Positions 36,693-45,556 of a stretch of 64,000 bases of DNA are shown here, piece after piece. The notes below the pieces were generated by a model, which made no database searches, was not told the DNA's origin, and saw only the letters and a program-made list of their open reading frames with translations. Made by a program: the position numbers and the translations under genes. The first letter of the stretch is position 1. Every line of letters starts with the position of its first letter. This stretch comes from Oceanobacillus timonensis (GTDB lineage Bacteria > Bacillota > Bacilli > Bacillales > Amphibacillaceae), in contig NZ_LT800497.1 in the NCBI RefSeq assembly GCF_900166635.1, forward strand, positions 3,520,344 to 3,584,343, read 5' to 3'.

Positions 36693-38129
36693 TTAATATG
36701 CTCTTGCCCAATAAACTAATTCTTTCGCTTCTTTGCCACAGCATACACACTTATCAGATACACTTTCCGGCTCAAATGGAATACAGCGGGAAGTAGCTGA
36801 TGTTTCTTCTTTAATCTGTTCTTCACAAGCAACATCTCCACACCACATTGCTTTGACGAATCCGCCTTTTTCGATTTCCGTTTTGAATTCATCCATATCC
36901 TTCGCTGTATGTGTCATTTCTACACGATGCTCCAAAGCACGACTATAAAGGGATGTTTGTACTTCATCCAATAAGGCAGTAAGACGCTCTTCTACATCGG
37001 TTAATGCAACAAATTCTTTTTCGCCTGTATCGCGGCGGACAAGAACAACCTGTTCTTTCTCAATATCCTTTGGTCCCATTTCGATGCGAACTGGAATACC
37101 TTTCATTTCATATTCATTAAACTTCCAGCCTGGCATTTTGTCACTGCCGTCAATGTCTACACGGGCAATACCAGCTAACTTATCACGTAAGTCATACGCT
37201 TTATCCAATACCCCTTCTTTATGCTGAGCAATTGGAACAATCATTGCCTGTGTCGGTGCAATTTTTGGAGGAACGACCAATCCGCGGTTATCTCCGTGTA
37301 CCATAATCAATGCTCCCATAATACGGGTCGATAATCCCCAGGAAGTTTGATGAACAAATTGGCTTTCTCCATTTTCATCCAGATACGTAATATCGAATGC
37401 TTCAGCAAATCCCGAACCAAAATGATGGGATGTGCCGGATTGCAATGCTTTCCCGTCATGCATCAATGCTTCAATCGTTAAAGTAAATTCGGCCCCTGCA
37501 AATTTTTCTTTATCTGTTTTCGTTCCTTTCAGAACAGGGATTGCTAAATATTCTTCTACCAGTTTGGCATAAATTTCAAGCATTTGATTGGTTTCTTTAG
37601 TTGCATCTTCATCTGTTGCATGTGCTGTATGCCCTTCCTGCCAATGAAATTCAGAAGAACGCAGAAATGGCCGTGTTGTTTTTTCCCAGCGGACAACGTT
37701 GGACCATTGATTATACAATTTCGGTAAATCACGGTAGGAGTGGATATTCCTTGAATAATAATCACAGAAAAGTACTTCGGAAGTCGGACGCACCGCAATA
37801 CGCTCAGTTAATTCCTCATCTCCTCCATGTGTTACCCAAGCAACCTCAGGAGCAAATCCTTCAACGTGATCTTTCTCTTTTTGCAATAAACTTTCAGGAA
37901 TAAAAAGCGGAAAAGCCACATTGGTGTGTCCAGTTGCTTTAAACATCTGGTCCAACTCATCTTTGATATTTTCCCAGATGGCATAGCCATAAGGCTTAAT
38001 AATCATGGTTCCGCGTACTTGGCCATAGTCTACAAGCTCAGCTTGTTTCACAACGTCTGTATACCACTGTGCGAAATCATCTTCCATCGCTGTAATTTTC
38101 TCTACAAATTGTTTATTTTTCTTACCCAA
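36693..38129 (-). CDS. proS: prolyl-tRNA synthetase, archaeal/eukaryotic-type (short form)
   Basis: 478 residues, the short form without the bacterial editing insertion (bacterial-type ProS is about 565). Class II motifs are clear: [17 protein letters not shown], motif 2 [27 protein letters not shown] region, and motif 3 [21 protein letters not shown]. The C-terminal zinc-binding domain has [25 protein letters not shown] and [18 protein letters not shown] ends. It charges tRNA-Pro. A T-box leader precedes it, so expression should answer to uncharged tRNA-Pro. Whether a bacterial-type ProS exists elsewhere is unknown. Confidence 0.95.
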   Translation of the reverse strand: MGKKNKQFVEKITAMEDDFAQWYTDVVKQAELVDYGQVRGTMIIKPYGYAIWENIKDELDQMFKATGHTNVAFPLFIPESLLQKEKDHVEGFAPEVAWVTHGGDEELTERIAVRPTSEVLFCDYYSRNIHSYRDLPKLYNQWSNVVRWEKTTRPFLRSSEFHWQEGHTAHATDEDATKETNQMLEIYAKLVEEYLAIPVLKGTKTDKEKFAGAEFTLTIEALMHDGKALQSGTSHHFGSGFAEAFDITYLDENGESQFVHQTSWGLSTRIMGALIMVHGDNRGLVVPPKIAPTQAMIVPIAQHKEGVLDKAYDLRDKLAGIARVDIDGSDKMPGWKFNEYEMKGIPVRIEMGPKDIEKEQVVLVRRDTGEKEFVALTDVEERLTALLDEVQTSLYSRALEHRVEMTHTAKDMDEFKTEIEKGGFVKAMWCGDVACEEQIKEETSATSRCIPFEPESVSDKCVCCGKEAKELVYWARAY

Positions 38130-38185
38130 AATGAAGCACCTCTTTCTTATTTTGCTTTTCTATTATTTGAAAATTCCATGTGAAC

Positions 38186-38425
38186 GCAAAAAATCCTCCA
38201 TCCAAAAAAGGGACCGAGGCTTCGTGGTGGTACCACCCTTGTTTATATATACGCTGTGGCCACTTCTTTTTCAGACACATCCAGCACATATATACACTTC
38301 ATTGGATAACGGTCCAAAAACCGCGCCAATTTCAGAGCTGTATCTCCTTATATGGCGAATTCAGGAGGCAGGTTCCCTTGTCTGTCTATGAAAAAGTCTC
38401 AGCTTTCTTTTTCTCTCTGTGTTAG
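38186..38425 (-). promoter_or_regulatory. T-box riboswitch leader of proS
   Basis: Minus-strand AAGGGTGGTACCACCACG (38240-38223) is the conserved T-box antiterminator sequence, followed by GCCTCGGTCCCTTTTTT as the terminator's 3' part. Upstream, AGCTG near 38402 can pair with CAGCT near 38341 as the base of Stem I. I could not assign the specifier codon; CCN is expected for proline. A weak TTGACG (38452-38447) lies further upstream. Confidence 0.85.
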
Positions 38426-38534
38426 ACATTTACAATGTACTATTCTCCGTCAACATTTCAGCTATGTTTTTAATATATATTTCTCATGGGTGAAAGTCAA
38501 GAAGCGTATAACTTTTTCCTGCTTTCTTACCTGA

Positions 38535-39017
38535 TTAAAACCAAACGGCGATAAAGAACCAGACAATCATAATCAACTGCAGAACAACTTTTGCAACCGA
38601 TCCGCCTAAAAAACCCAAAAAAGAACCAATGGACGCACGGATAGCTTCTCTTGCTGTTCTCCGCTGTATCATTTCAATCACGAGAACCGTTAAAAATGGG
38701 ATATAGATAATGCCAAATGGCGGCGTAATAAATGAACCGACGATGACCGCTACAGCAGCTCCTCTTTCACCGGCTTTACTGCCACCAAATTTTTTCACAA
38801 AATAACTGTTAGCAATAATATCCGCTACCAACAAAATGACTGTAATAACAATCATCCCTGTCCAGAACCACCAGGTCAGAGAATCATTATTGATAAGGAA
38901 ATGATAAATGAAAAAGCCGACCCAAATAACGATAACAGATGGAATCACCGGAAAAACAATCCCCACAAAACTTACGATAAATAATATAATGATAAGACTC
39001 CATAATAAAATGTCCAA
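38535..39017 (-). CDS. DUF456 membrane protein (YqgC-like)
   Basis: 160 residues from TTG 39017; the GTG at 39026 is only 1 nt from AGAGGAG, while the TTG has a 10-nt spacing. Several hydrophobic helices and the Gly-rich segments FGGSKAGERGAAVAVIVGS and ITPPFGIIYIPF match DUF456. Function is unknown. It lies close downstream of the PlsY-like gene (about 50 bp) and is likely cotranscribed, hinting at a membrane lipid or envelope context. Confidence 0.8.
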   Translation of the reverse strand: MDILLWSLIIILFIVSFVGIVFPVIPSVIVIWVGFFIYHFLINNDSLTWWFWTGMIVITVILLVADIIANSYFVKKFGGSKAGERGAAVAVIVGSFITPPFGIIYIPFLTVLVIEMIQRRTAREAIRASIGSFLGFLGGSVAKVVLQLIMIVWFFIAVWF

Positions 39018-39066
39018 TGCCTGCACGCTCCTCTATCAAAAAACTGTACCTTTTCCAGCATTCTCT

Positions 39067-39687
39067 TTAAGCACTCTTTTTAAACATACTGGATAGCCGC
39101 GTCTCTTCTTTCGATAGAATTCTGCGATAGTTTTCCAGATGTTTGTATATGCACAGTAATGTCAAACCAATTACCACCAGCGCCGGTTCGAATCCGAAAT
39201 AATAATATGTTGTAATCAAAAACGATAGATACATACACAGAACACCGACAACAAGGTAGTCTGTTGCAAAAGTAAAGAATACTAAGATAGCAATCCCGAT
39301 AACAGCAACCCGCCAATCAATTGCAATCAGTGCACCGACTAAGGATGCTGTCCCCTTCCCGCCGCTGAATTTCATGGTAATTGGATAATTATGGCCGATA
39401 ATAACAAATAAAGCAGTTAAATAGATAGATAAAGATACTTCTTCAGCAGGAATCCCTTCCTCTCCTACAATAAATAAAACCAGCAAGATAGCAAGCGTGG
39501 CTTTAAAAATATCAATCAAAGCAACAATCACCCCATATTTCCATCCTAGCAAAATGGTGGTGTTCGATGCCCCGGCATTCTTGACGCCTTCTCCCTTAAT
39601 ATCACATTTTTTAAGTTTCCCAATAATTTGTGAACCATGAATACAACCAAAAACATAGCCTATCAGACAGCTAATAAGGTAATACAT
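39067..39687 (-). CDS. PlsY-like glycerol-3-phosphate acyltransferase paralogue
   Basis: 206 residues from the ATG after TTGGAGGTAA. It shows PlsY motif 2 intact (GHNYPITMKFSGGKGTASL, near 105) and motif 3-like KHLENYRRIL near 185, but motif 1 is altered: GVKNAGASNTTILLG stands for GSGNIGATN, and GSQ for the usual SIP. PlsY uses acyl-phosphate to acylate glycerol-3-phosphate at the membrane. The changed first motif suggests a paralogue with different or reduced activity, while the housekeeping plsY would be elsewhere. Confidence 0.8.
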   Translation of the reverse strand: MYYLISCLIGYVFGCIHGSQIIGKLKKCDIKGEGVKNAGASNTTILLGWKYGVIVALIDIFKATLAILLVLFIVGEEGIPAEEVSLSIYLTALFVIIGHNYPITMKFSGGKGTASLVGALIAIDWRVAVIGIAILVFFTFATDYLVVGVLCMYLSFLITTYYYFGFEPALVVIGLTLLCIYKHLENYRRILSKEETRLSSMFKKSA

Positions 39688-39949
39688 GTTTATTACCTCC
39701 AAATTTCAGTACTATTTTCTTTATTATATGTCCTATTCCTGTAAGAAATCAATTCGCTAATGATATCCTGCAGATAAAATGGAATGATATGCAGTGTGGG
39801 AGCTTTGCCTCCCCTGTTCAAACGGGGCACAACAGATGGTTCATACTGCAATAATCATGGTTCTTAAGTTGTTCAACTCTTCTTTCAAAGAGGCTTCGTG
39901 TTATCCTAAATAGGAAAGAATATTTCACTAAAGGAGTTCGACATAACGA

Positions 39950-40507
39950 ATGAAAGCTTTCAAGCATTTTACGCTTTCCTGGGTTGCCATTATTCTTTTT
40001 ATAGGCTTCCTTTTCTGGCTGTATCAGCTGACAGACCCTGCTTATGACCGGGCAGAAGAAGGGGAAACAATAACAGATCTCCATCCCGAAGTCCAGGAAG
40101 CGGTAGAAACATTAATGGAACGTGCTGATGATATAGATATAGAGGTCGTTATAACAGATGGTTTACGTACAGATGAAGAACAAGAGGCAATGTATGCAAG
40201 AGGCAGGGAAGATGAAAGAGACATTATAACGCATGCCAGAGCTGGGGAGAGCTACCATAATTATGGGCTGGCTGTGGACTATGCCATTCGAGACAATGAC
40301 GGAGAAATTATTTGGGATATCGATTATGACGGAAATGACAATGGCGAATCAGACTGGTTTGAAGTTGCCGAAATTGCAAAGGATTTAGGGTTTGAATGGG
40401 GCGGGGATTTCAACCGTTTTCCAGACTATCCTCATCTGCAAATGACATTCGGTTTGAGCATTTCTGAACTGCAACGAGGATACCGCCCTCCTGTTGAAGA
40501 TGAATAA
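39950..40507 (+). CDS. CwlK-like M15 peptidoglycan L,D-endopeptidase / D,D-carboxypeptidase
   Basis: 185 residues: an N-terminal signal anchor (about 10-28) and an M15C/VanY-type domain. Zinc-site residues are in SYHNYGLAVD (His and Asp, near 101) and PHLQM (near 164), with TDGLRTDEEQEAMYARGR ahead of them. B. subtilis CwlK, of similar size, cuts the L-Ala-D-Glu bond of wall peptides; VanY relatives trim D-Ala. AAAGGAG precedes the ATG. Monocistronic, with a terminator shared with the convergent gene. Confidence 0.88.
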   Translation: MKAFKHFTLSWVAIILFIGFLFWLYQLTDPAYDRAEEGETITDLHPEVQEAVETLMERADDIDIEVVITDGLRTDEEQEAMYARGREDERDIITHARAGESYHNYGLAVDYAIRDNDGEIIWDIDYDGNDNGESDWFEVAEIAKDLGFEWGGDFNRFPDYPHLQMTFGLSISELQRGYRPPVEDE

Positions 40508-40542
40508 GATAGCAGCTGTCATATATATTCTGCAAAATTATT

Positions 40543-40588
40543 AAAAAAAGAAATTCAAGCGCCATACCATCTGCCTGAATTTCTTTTT
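40543..40588. terminator. bidirectional terminator
   Basis: AAAAAGAAATTCA and TGAATTTCTTTTT form an A/T-rich stem between the convergent genes. Confidence 0.7.
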
Positions 40589-40601
40589 GAAACATCTACT
40601 T

Positions 40602-40910
40602 TTAAAAGAGATGAAGTTCTTTTATTTCGTTCTTTGTTTCATCGGTTCCCAAATCATACAATTTGCGATAAATGGCAATCAGATATGCCTCATAGTTATC
40701 CCGTTTTCTATCTACAGGCCGCTCATCAAACGGTTTCCCCACAAATTTAACTGCATCTTTGGCATTTTTATCTTTTCTCGCAAACAGTACTTCTATTTCT
40801 TTTACCTCTTCCTGTGTCGCATATATTTCATACTCAATCCCGTTTTCAGGCAGCGAAACCTCACTAACTTCTTCTGTATCAACAGTGACATAGTATTTCT
40901 TTCGTGCCAT
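40602..40910 (-). CDS. conserved-looking hypothetical protein
   Basis: 102 residues, soluble, rich in Lys and Glu, beginning MARKKYYVTVDTEEVSEV. GGGAGG stands 8 nt before the ATG, and the reading frame has regular Bacillus codon use, so it is a real gene. Beta-rich start and helical end (AYLIAIYRKLYDLG). I do not recognise the family. It lies downstream of the parallel beta-helix protein with about 105 bp between, so it may be transcribed separately. Confidence 0.7.
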   Translation of the reverse strand: MARKKYYVTVDTEEVSEVSLPENGIEYEIYATQEEVKEIEVLFARKDKNAKDAVKFVGKPFDERPVDRKRDNYEAYLIAIYRKLYDLGTDETKNEIKELHLF

Positions 40911-41014
40911 TTTGGAAAACCTCCCTTATAGAAATATTACCTATTTTGGAAGGTCTAAAACTTCTCATTTGAATGAATAAAAAACATCCTCTAACAAAGA
41001 CAGCGAAACCCACT

Positions 41015-42349
41015 TCATTTCTCTGCATCCACATATTGTGAAGTCTCATCACTTCCGGAAGCTTTTTTAAATGCAGAAAAAGAGTTATATTCCTCGTCCT
41101 TCCAAATCCAGATGCCTTTTTTGTCCTGTTCCCGATAATACATATTCTCCCCCAGATAATTATCTCTGTTTTCTCGAAAGAAATTCGCAATGAAAATACG
41201 TGATGGACCAGCCGTAAATTTATTTTCCTTTATTTCATTATCATGTACATTATACTGTAGCAAAAGCTGTCCGCCGTCTAAGTCTTTCATGTCATTGTGA
41301 TACAGGGTATTATTCATCATCAGCGTATTGCGAGTGCCGCCTCTCTCTTCATCATAGCCGCCTATAGCTATTCCAGTATAAAAGTTATTCGAAATCAGAT
41401 TATCTGTCATTTGAATATTCTCAGCATATTTCCCGGCGTGTTCTGAAGTAGCTTCAATCCCTATATCATTCTCATATAATTCATTTTTCTTAATCAGGAT
41501 ATCTTTTCCGCCATCTACATAAATAGCCGCCGCACTATACTCGCCGTCGTACGCCGGATTTGTAAACGAGGAGACATGGTGGACCGTATTATTCTGTACC
41601 GTCCCATTACGGACATAATCCGCAGCAGGATTATTGGCAACCCCTTCATATCCTATCAAATCAATTCCGATATTATCACTGTACTGAATCGTATTTCCAT
41701 CTACCGCAAACCCATCAATATCTCCATTTAATACAATGGATTCACTGGTGCCCAGCTTTAGATCCTCCACGATATTATCTATGATATTTATATCCTTCAT
41801 CGAGTCAGTACCATATACCGCAATTCCATGTCCATTTCCTTCTTTATGCCATGTTTTTATTCCTTGGACAGTATTATTCTTCACGGTAATATGACTGCTG
41901 GAACCAGTGATAAAAATCCCCATTACTGTTTCATCCATTATACCTGTTGTTACATTTTTGAAAGTTAATCCTTCTATGTTTATGTCATTTTTTCCTTCCA
42001 GAACAACAAGCGCAAGATTACCATCTGCAGCATTCAGATTCTCACCATCCAAAATAACTTCTTCCTCTTCATACGCTTGAAAGGTGATCGGCTTGTGCTC
42101 CGTGCCGCTGTGCTGGACAACTAACGGCTCTTTATACGTCCCTTCCCGGATATACACCGTCGTGCCTGCCTCCGCTTCCGCACTGGCTTTAGCAATTGTT
42201 TGAAAGGGACGCTCCAATGTACCTTCATTTCGATCGCTTCCATCCACCGCTACGTAAATTGCCTGATCTGTAGAATAAAACGAATAAACAGCAAATAAAA
42301 CACCAGCAGCGGCACACACTGCAATCATAAATAAACCCATTCTCTTCAT
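41015..42349 (-). CDS. secreted right-handed parallel beta-helix protein, PL9-type polysaccharide lyase-like
   Basis: 444 residues with a signal peptide or anchor (about 4-24). The start YVAVDGSDRNEGTLERPFQT followed by YIREGTYKEP is the DUF1565/PL9 entry, and many rungs of the NNTV../DNIV.. type with Asn ladders follow (about 120-400). Pectate lyases of family 9 and alginate-type lyases share this fold; a catalytic Lys cannot be placed with confidence, so the polymer is unknown. GGAGAAGG precedes the ATG. The next upstream gene is a small membrane protein 18 bp away. Confidence 0.82.
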   Translation of the reverse strand: MKRMGLFMIAVCAAAGVLFAVYSFYSTDQAIYVAVDGSDRNEGTLERPFQTIAKASAEAEAGTTVYIREGTYKEPLVVQHSGTEHKPITFQAYEEEEVILDGENLNAADGNLALVVLEGKNDINIEGLTFKNVTTGIMDETVMGIFITGSSSHITVKNNTVQGIKTWHKEGNGHGIAVYGTDSMKDINIIDNIVEDLKLGTSESIVLNGDIDGFAVDGNTIQYSDNIGIDLIGYEGVANNPAADYVRNGTVQNNTVHHVSSFTNPAYDGEYSAAAIYVDGGKDILIKKNELYENDIGIEATSEHAGKYAENIQMTDNLISNNFYTGIAIGGYDEERGGTRNTLMMNNTLYHNDMKDLDGGQLLLQYNVHDNEIKENKFTAGPSRIFIANFFRENRDNYLGENMYYREQDKKGIWIWKDEEYNSFSAFKKASGSDETSQYVDAEK

Positions 42350-42367
42350 GACCTTCTCCTAAAAAAC

Positions 42368-42550
42368 TTATTTCTTTTCTTCGTTCTGATTCTCCTCAGC
42401 ACTGTCCTTATCCTTCTTCTCTTCTTCACCAGGAAGCGGATCAATTGTATGCTTATATCCATATCCTTTGGACAAAGTAACTAAAGATAAAATAACAACC
42501 ATTGCAACTACAATGACAGAAACAGCAATTACTGCTATATAAGACCCCAT
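42368..42550 (-). CDS. small single-helix membrane protein (YtzI-like)
   Basis: 60 residues from the ATG behind GGAGGTAT; the longer frame to 42610 has no site. One long helix (about 5-28), then GYGYKHTIDPLPGEE and a Lys/Glu-rich tail. The YKHTIDPLP segment recalls YtzI of Bacillus, but this could not be checked. It is 18 bp upstream of the beta-helix gene and cotranscribed. Function unknown. Confidence 0.65.
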   Translation of the reverse strand: MGSYIAVIAVSVIVVAMVVILSLVTLSKGYGYKHTIDPLPGEEEKKDKDSAEENQNEEKK

Positions 42551-42795
42551 GATATACCTCCATTGTTTCTTCTTATCTTCTATCCTAGTGAACTCTGTAT
42601 CCCTTTTCAATCTATTTCTATCATATTAACTGCAAAATCATTTATCCACCTTTATTTATCGCAGTTTGACTGGCTATAAGATTCCTACTTCAAGAAATGA
42701 AGGAAAATTATGATTTCTAAGTGAGAGATAGATCAGCCAGTAACTGTCGATTCATTCCGGCTTACAGGATGCAGGCCATCAAGGCGCCTGGGACA

Positions 42796-42840
42796 GGACG
42801 TCGCAATGTTTGCACTAGCACACCTTGTGCGTCGAAAACC
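42796..42840. mobile_element. short remnant of the MITE-like repeat
   Basis: GTCGCAATGTTTGCACTAGC (42800-42819) and TTGTGCGTCG match internal parts of the element at 26985-27324 (27072-27093 and 27130-27139) but with the segment between lost. The rest of the 42551-42970 gap holds a small hairpin (AAGTTTCCCT..AGGGACTTT, 42851-42880) and a terminator, and no gene. Confidence 0.45.
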
Positions 42841-42900
42841 CCACTGATTGAAGTTTCCCTTTATATCACAGAGGGACTTTGATATGTATTACAAAAGAAG

Positions 42901-42932
42901 AACCAGCCAGATATCGTACCTGACTGGTTTTC
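42901..42932 (-). terminator. terminator of the queF operon
   Basis: AACCAGCCAG and CTGACTGGTT form the stem downstream of the transporter gene. Confidence 0.65.
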
Positions 42933-42970
42933 CTCCTTATTAATTAATGTTAACTTTTAGCTTTTCCTGT

Positions 42971-43606
42971 TTAAGAAGCCTCTGCTAACTCTGTTTGATG
43001 TTTTGTTTCATATTTACGCGCCCAGCGGACAAGCAGATACGCAAATGGTGTATCCACCGCTGCCACCGTAAACTTCCATATATATTGCGATACAATCATT
43101 CCCAATAACACGGAGGTCGGGACAACTCCCCAAAAAGCGATAATGATAAACAAAATGGTATCAAAGAGCTGACTGGTCATCGTTGATAAATTATTACGCA
43201 ACCATAACTTTTTTCTTCCATGACGTTGTTTTAAAGTATGAAAAATCGAGACATCCAGATGCTGGCTCACAAAATAGGAAACCAAGCTTGCCAGAATAAT
43301 CCGGAAGCTCCCGTTGAAAATTTCTTCAAAAGCAGCCTGTGACTGAAAATCCGCAGCTGGTGGAAGCTGAATGGAAATATAGATAAATATCATCGCAAGC
43401 ACCTGTGTGAGAAATCCGGCCTGAACCGTTCTTCTGGCCGCTTTCTTTCCATAAACCTCCCCAATCACATCCGTCATCAGATAAGTAATCACATAAACAA
43501 TCGCTGCTGCCGGCAATACAATACTTCCCATTTGAAATAGTTTGACCGACAAAATATTCGACAATAATAACAAGCCGACAAAAATAGCATTAAAATAAAT
43601 ATACAT
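42971..43606 (-). CDS. queuosine precursor transporter (DUF165/YhhQ-VUT family)
   Basis: 211 residues from the ATG at 43606, after GAAGGGAACAGGG. Six or so helices; family stretches YLMTDVIGEVYGKKAARR (near 48) and VSYFVSQHLDVSIFHTLK (near 115) are clear. YhhQ-type proteins import preQ0/preQ1. It follows queF by 47 bp in one operon under a preQ1 riboswitch, which independently supports the substrate. Together the pair lets the cell scavenge preQ0 and reduce it. Confidence 0.93.
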   Translation of the reverse strand: MYIYFNAIFVGLLLLSNILSVKLFQMGSIVLPAAAIVYVITYLMTDVIGEVYGKKAARRTVQAGFLTQVLAMIFIYISIQLPPAADFQSQAAFEEIFNGSFRIILASLVSYFVSQHLDVSIFHTLKQRHGRKKLWLRNNLSTMTSQLFDTILFIIIAFWGVVPTSVLLGMIVSQYIWKFTVAAVDTPFAYLLVRWARKYETKHQTELAEAS

Positions 43607-43653
43607 TACCCTGTTCCCTTCTCTCCAAAGGTTCAAGGATCTAACGTTTCCCT

Positions 43654-44151
43654 CTATCGATTATCTACCTTCTCCGGATACATATCGTGTTGCATCAACC
43701 GGTTTTCCGCCATTGTTTCAAATTTCGTACCCGATTTTCCATAGTTACAATATGGGTCAATGGAAATGCCCCCGCGCGGTGTAAACTTTCCTCTTACTTC
43801 AATATAACGCGGATCCATCAAATCGATTAAATCATTCATAATAATATTGACACAATCCTCATGGAAATCACCATGGTTTCGGAAACTGAATAAATATAAT
43901 TTTAACGATTTACTTTCTACCATTTTGATATTCGGAATATAGCTGATATAAATGGTTCCAAAATCAGGCTGATTGGTTTTGGGACAAAGTGTTGTAAATT
44001 CCGGACAATTTAATTTAACAAAATAATCCCGGCCAGGATGCTGATTATCAAATGTCTCTAACACTTCCGGGGTGTAATTAAATGCATAGGAAGTCTCCTG
44101 ATTTCCCAATAATTCCATTTCCTGCAGTTCTTTCTCACTTCTTCCTGCCAT
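43654..44151 (-). CDS. queF: preQ0 reductase QueF (NADPH-dependent 7-cyano-7-deazaguanine reductase)
   Basis: 165 residues, the short unimodular form. The catalytic cysteine and Asp lie in [18 protein letters not shown] (Cys near 56, Asp near 63), and the QueF-specific [20 protein letters not shown] follows. It reduces the nitrile of preQ0 to the amine preQ1 with NADPH on the way to queuosine in tRNA. It is first in the operon, behind AGGAGGTGG. The upstream preQ1-I riboswitch gives feedback control by its product. Confidence 0.97.
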   Translation of the reverse strand: MAGRSEKELQEMELLGNQETSYAFNYTPEVLETFDNQHPGRDYFVKLNCPEFTTLCPKTNQPDFGTIYISYIPNIKMVESKSLKLYLFSFRNHGDFHEDCVNIIMNDLIDLMDPRYIEVRGKFTPRGGISIDPYCNYGKSGTKFETMAENRLMQHDMYPEKVDNR

Positions 44152-44210
44152 GTTGCTCCACCTCCTTTGATGTACATCTGTATTTTTCTTTTCATGCTTT
44201 TAAACACAAA

Positions 44211-44292
44211 AAAGCCATGCCCCTAAGGAACATGACTGGATAATCACAAATTGTCCTTAGTTTTTTAGAGAGGGTTTACGCTAAGAACCTCT
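44211..44292 (-). promoter_or_regulatory. preQ1-I riboswitch with terminator
   Basis: On the minus strand AGAGGTTCTTAGC (44293-44281), ACCCTCT and CTAAAAAACTAAGGA (44268-44254) give the preQ1-I aptamer: hairpin, A-rich tail and pairing CTAAGGA. Downstream, AGTCATGTTCC..GGGGCATGGCT plus six Ts (44240-44211) is a terminator. So preQ1 binding should stop transcription of queF and the transporter. Confidence 0.92.
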
Positions 44293-44445
44293 ACCTGTTA
44301 ATTGAAACTAACATTACCAATTATAAGAAGGAACCTTTGGGATGTCAATCTTACTTTATATGACAACTGCCCGTGAAACCTCCCTAATCATTGCATAGTA
44401 TAAGACATATTCCAGGTATCAGCTTCGAAACCCGGAATATATCTA

Positions 44446-45375
44446 TTACCTGTTTTCTTCCCCGTCTTCACCAATAATCCGCACTTCACGCTCTAACTGC
44501 ACAGCAAACTTTTCTTTGACCGCTGCCTGGACAAATTCAATTAATGAAATATATTCCGATGCTGTTGCATTATTTTTATTAACAATAAAACCGGCATGTT
44601 TCGTGGAAACTTCTGCTCCTCCAATTTGCTTCCCTTGAAGATCACTGTCTTGAATCAGTTTTCCGGCAAAAAAACCAGGAGGACGTTTGAACACGCTGCC
44701 GCAAGACGGGTATTCAAGCGGTTGTTTGGATTCTCTTTTGTATGTAAGATCATCCATCGCTTCTTTAATTTCTTCCTTGTTACCGGGTTTGAGAGCGAAT
44801 GTTGCTTCCAGGACAATATATCCATTGTCCGGAATATTACTTGTGCGGTAGCTCAAGCCTAATTGGCCAGCAGGTAATGTAAGCAGGTCACCATCTTTTG
44901 TTGCAACCACGGCACTTTCCAAAGCATCTTTAATTTCTCCGCCATACGCCCCTGCGTTCATATACAATGCTCCGCCAACTGAACCTGGAATTCCACAAGC
45001 AAATTCCAGTCCGGCAAGTTCTTCTTTTAAAGCGTAACGAGAGGCATCAATAATTCTTGCCCCACTCTGGGAGATGACGTTCTCTCCTTCTCTCCAAATC
45101 GACGACAATTGCTGCAAGTTCATCACAATCCCGCGGATGCCTCCATCTTTCACAATCAAATTAGAACCATTTCCCAGCATTGTAAATGGTACATTTTCCT
45201 GGTTGGCAAAACGGATAATCGCCTGTACCTCTTCATACGTTGATGGAGTAATATAAAAATCCGCCGTCCCGCCTAATCTGGTATACGTATGTTTCCTAAT
45301 CGGCTCATTCATCAGGACATTATTTTTATCTGTATGTTGACTTAATTGTTCATAGAGATGATGGTATTTATTCAT
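44446..45375 (-). CDS. murB: UDP-N-acetylenolpyruvoylglucosamine reductase
   Basis: 309 residues from the ATG 9 nt after AAAGGA; an in-frame extension to 45483 is not needed. FAD-domain motifs are YTRLGGTADFY and GNGSNLIVKDGGIRG; GSVGGALYMNAGAYG, the YRTS tetrad, the proton-donor Ser in CGSVFKRP and the Glu near the C-terminus complete MurB. It makes UDP-MurNAc for peptidoglycan. It stands alone here rather than in a division cluster, between an intergenic riboswitch region and the DUF915 hydrolase. Confidence 0.96.
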   Translation of the reverse strand: MNKYHHLYEQLSQHTDKNNVLMNEPIRKHTYTRLGGTADFYITPSTYEEVQAIIRFANQENVPFTMLGNGSNLIVKDGGIRGIVMNLQQLSSIWREGENVISQSGARIIDASRYALKEELAGLEFACGIPGSVGGALYMNAGAYGGEIKDALESAVVATKDGDLLTLPAGQLGLSYRTSNIPDNGYIVLEATFALKPGNKEEIKEAMDDLTYKRESKQPLEYPSCGSVFKRPPGFFAGKLIQDSDLQGKQIGGAEVSTKHAGFIVNKNNATASEYISLIEFVQAAVKEKFAVQLEREVRIIGEDGEENR

Positions 45376-45556
45376 GCTATCAATCCTTTTATCTGTCAAA
45401 AACGATGTAGCTATTTTGACTTTGTTATTCTTACTTGTTCTTTCGACTGTATGAAAACAGCCGCTGCGGCCGTCCATTTTCATATAACGGAAGTCCTTTT
45501 AATAAAGTGAAACTTATATTGATAAAACAATCCTATACTATTGTAGTTGAATCTGA

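Noticed and set aside
38131-38534. Plus-strand frames in the region before proS
   Set aside because: They overlap the T-box leader on the opposite strand and show no coding character.
44446-45483. Longer MurB start at 45483
   Set aside because: The extra 36 residues have no family counterpart and the ATG at 45375 has a well-spaced AAAGGA.
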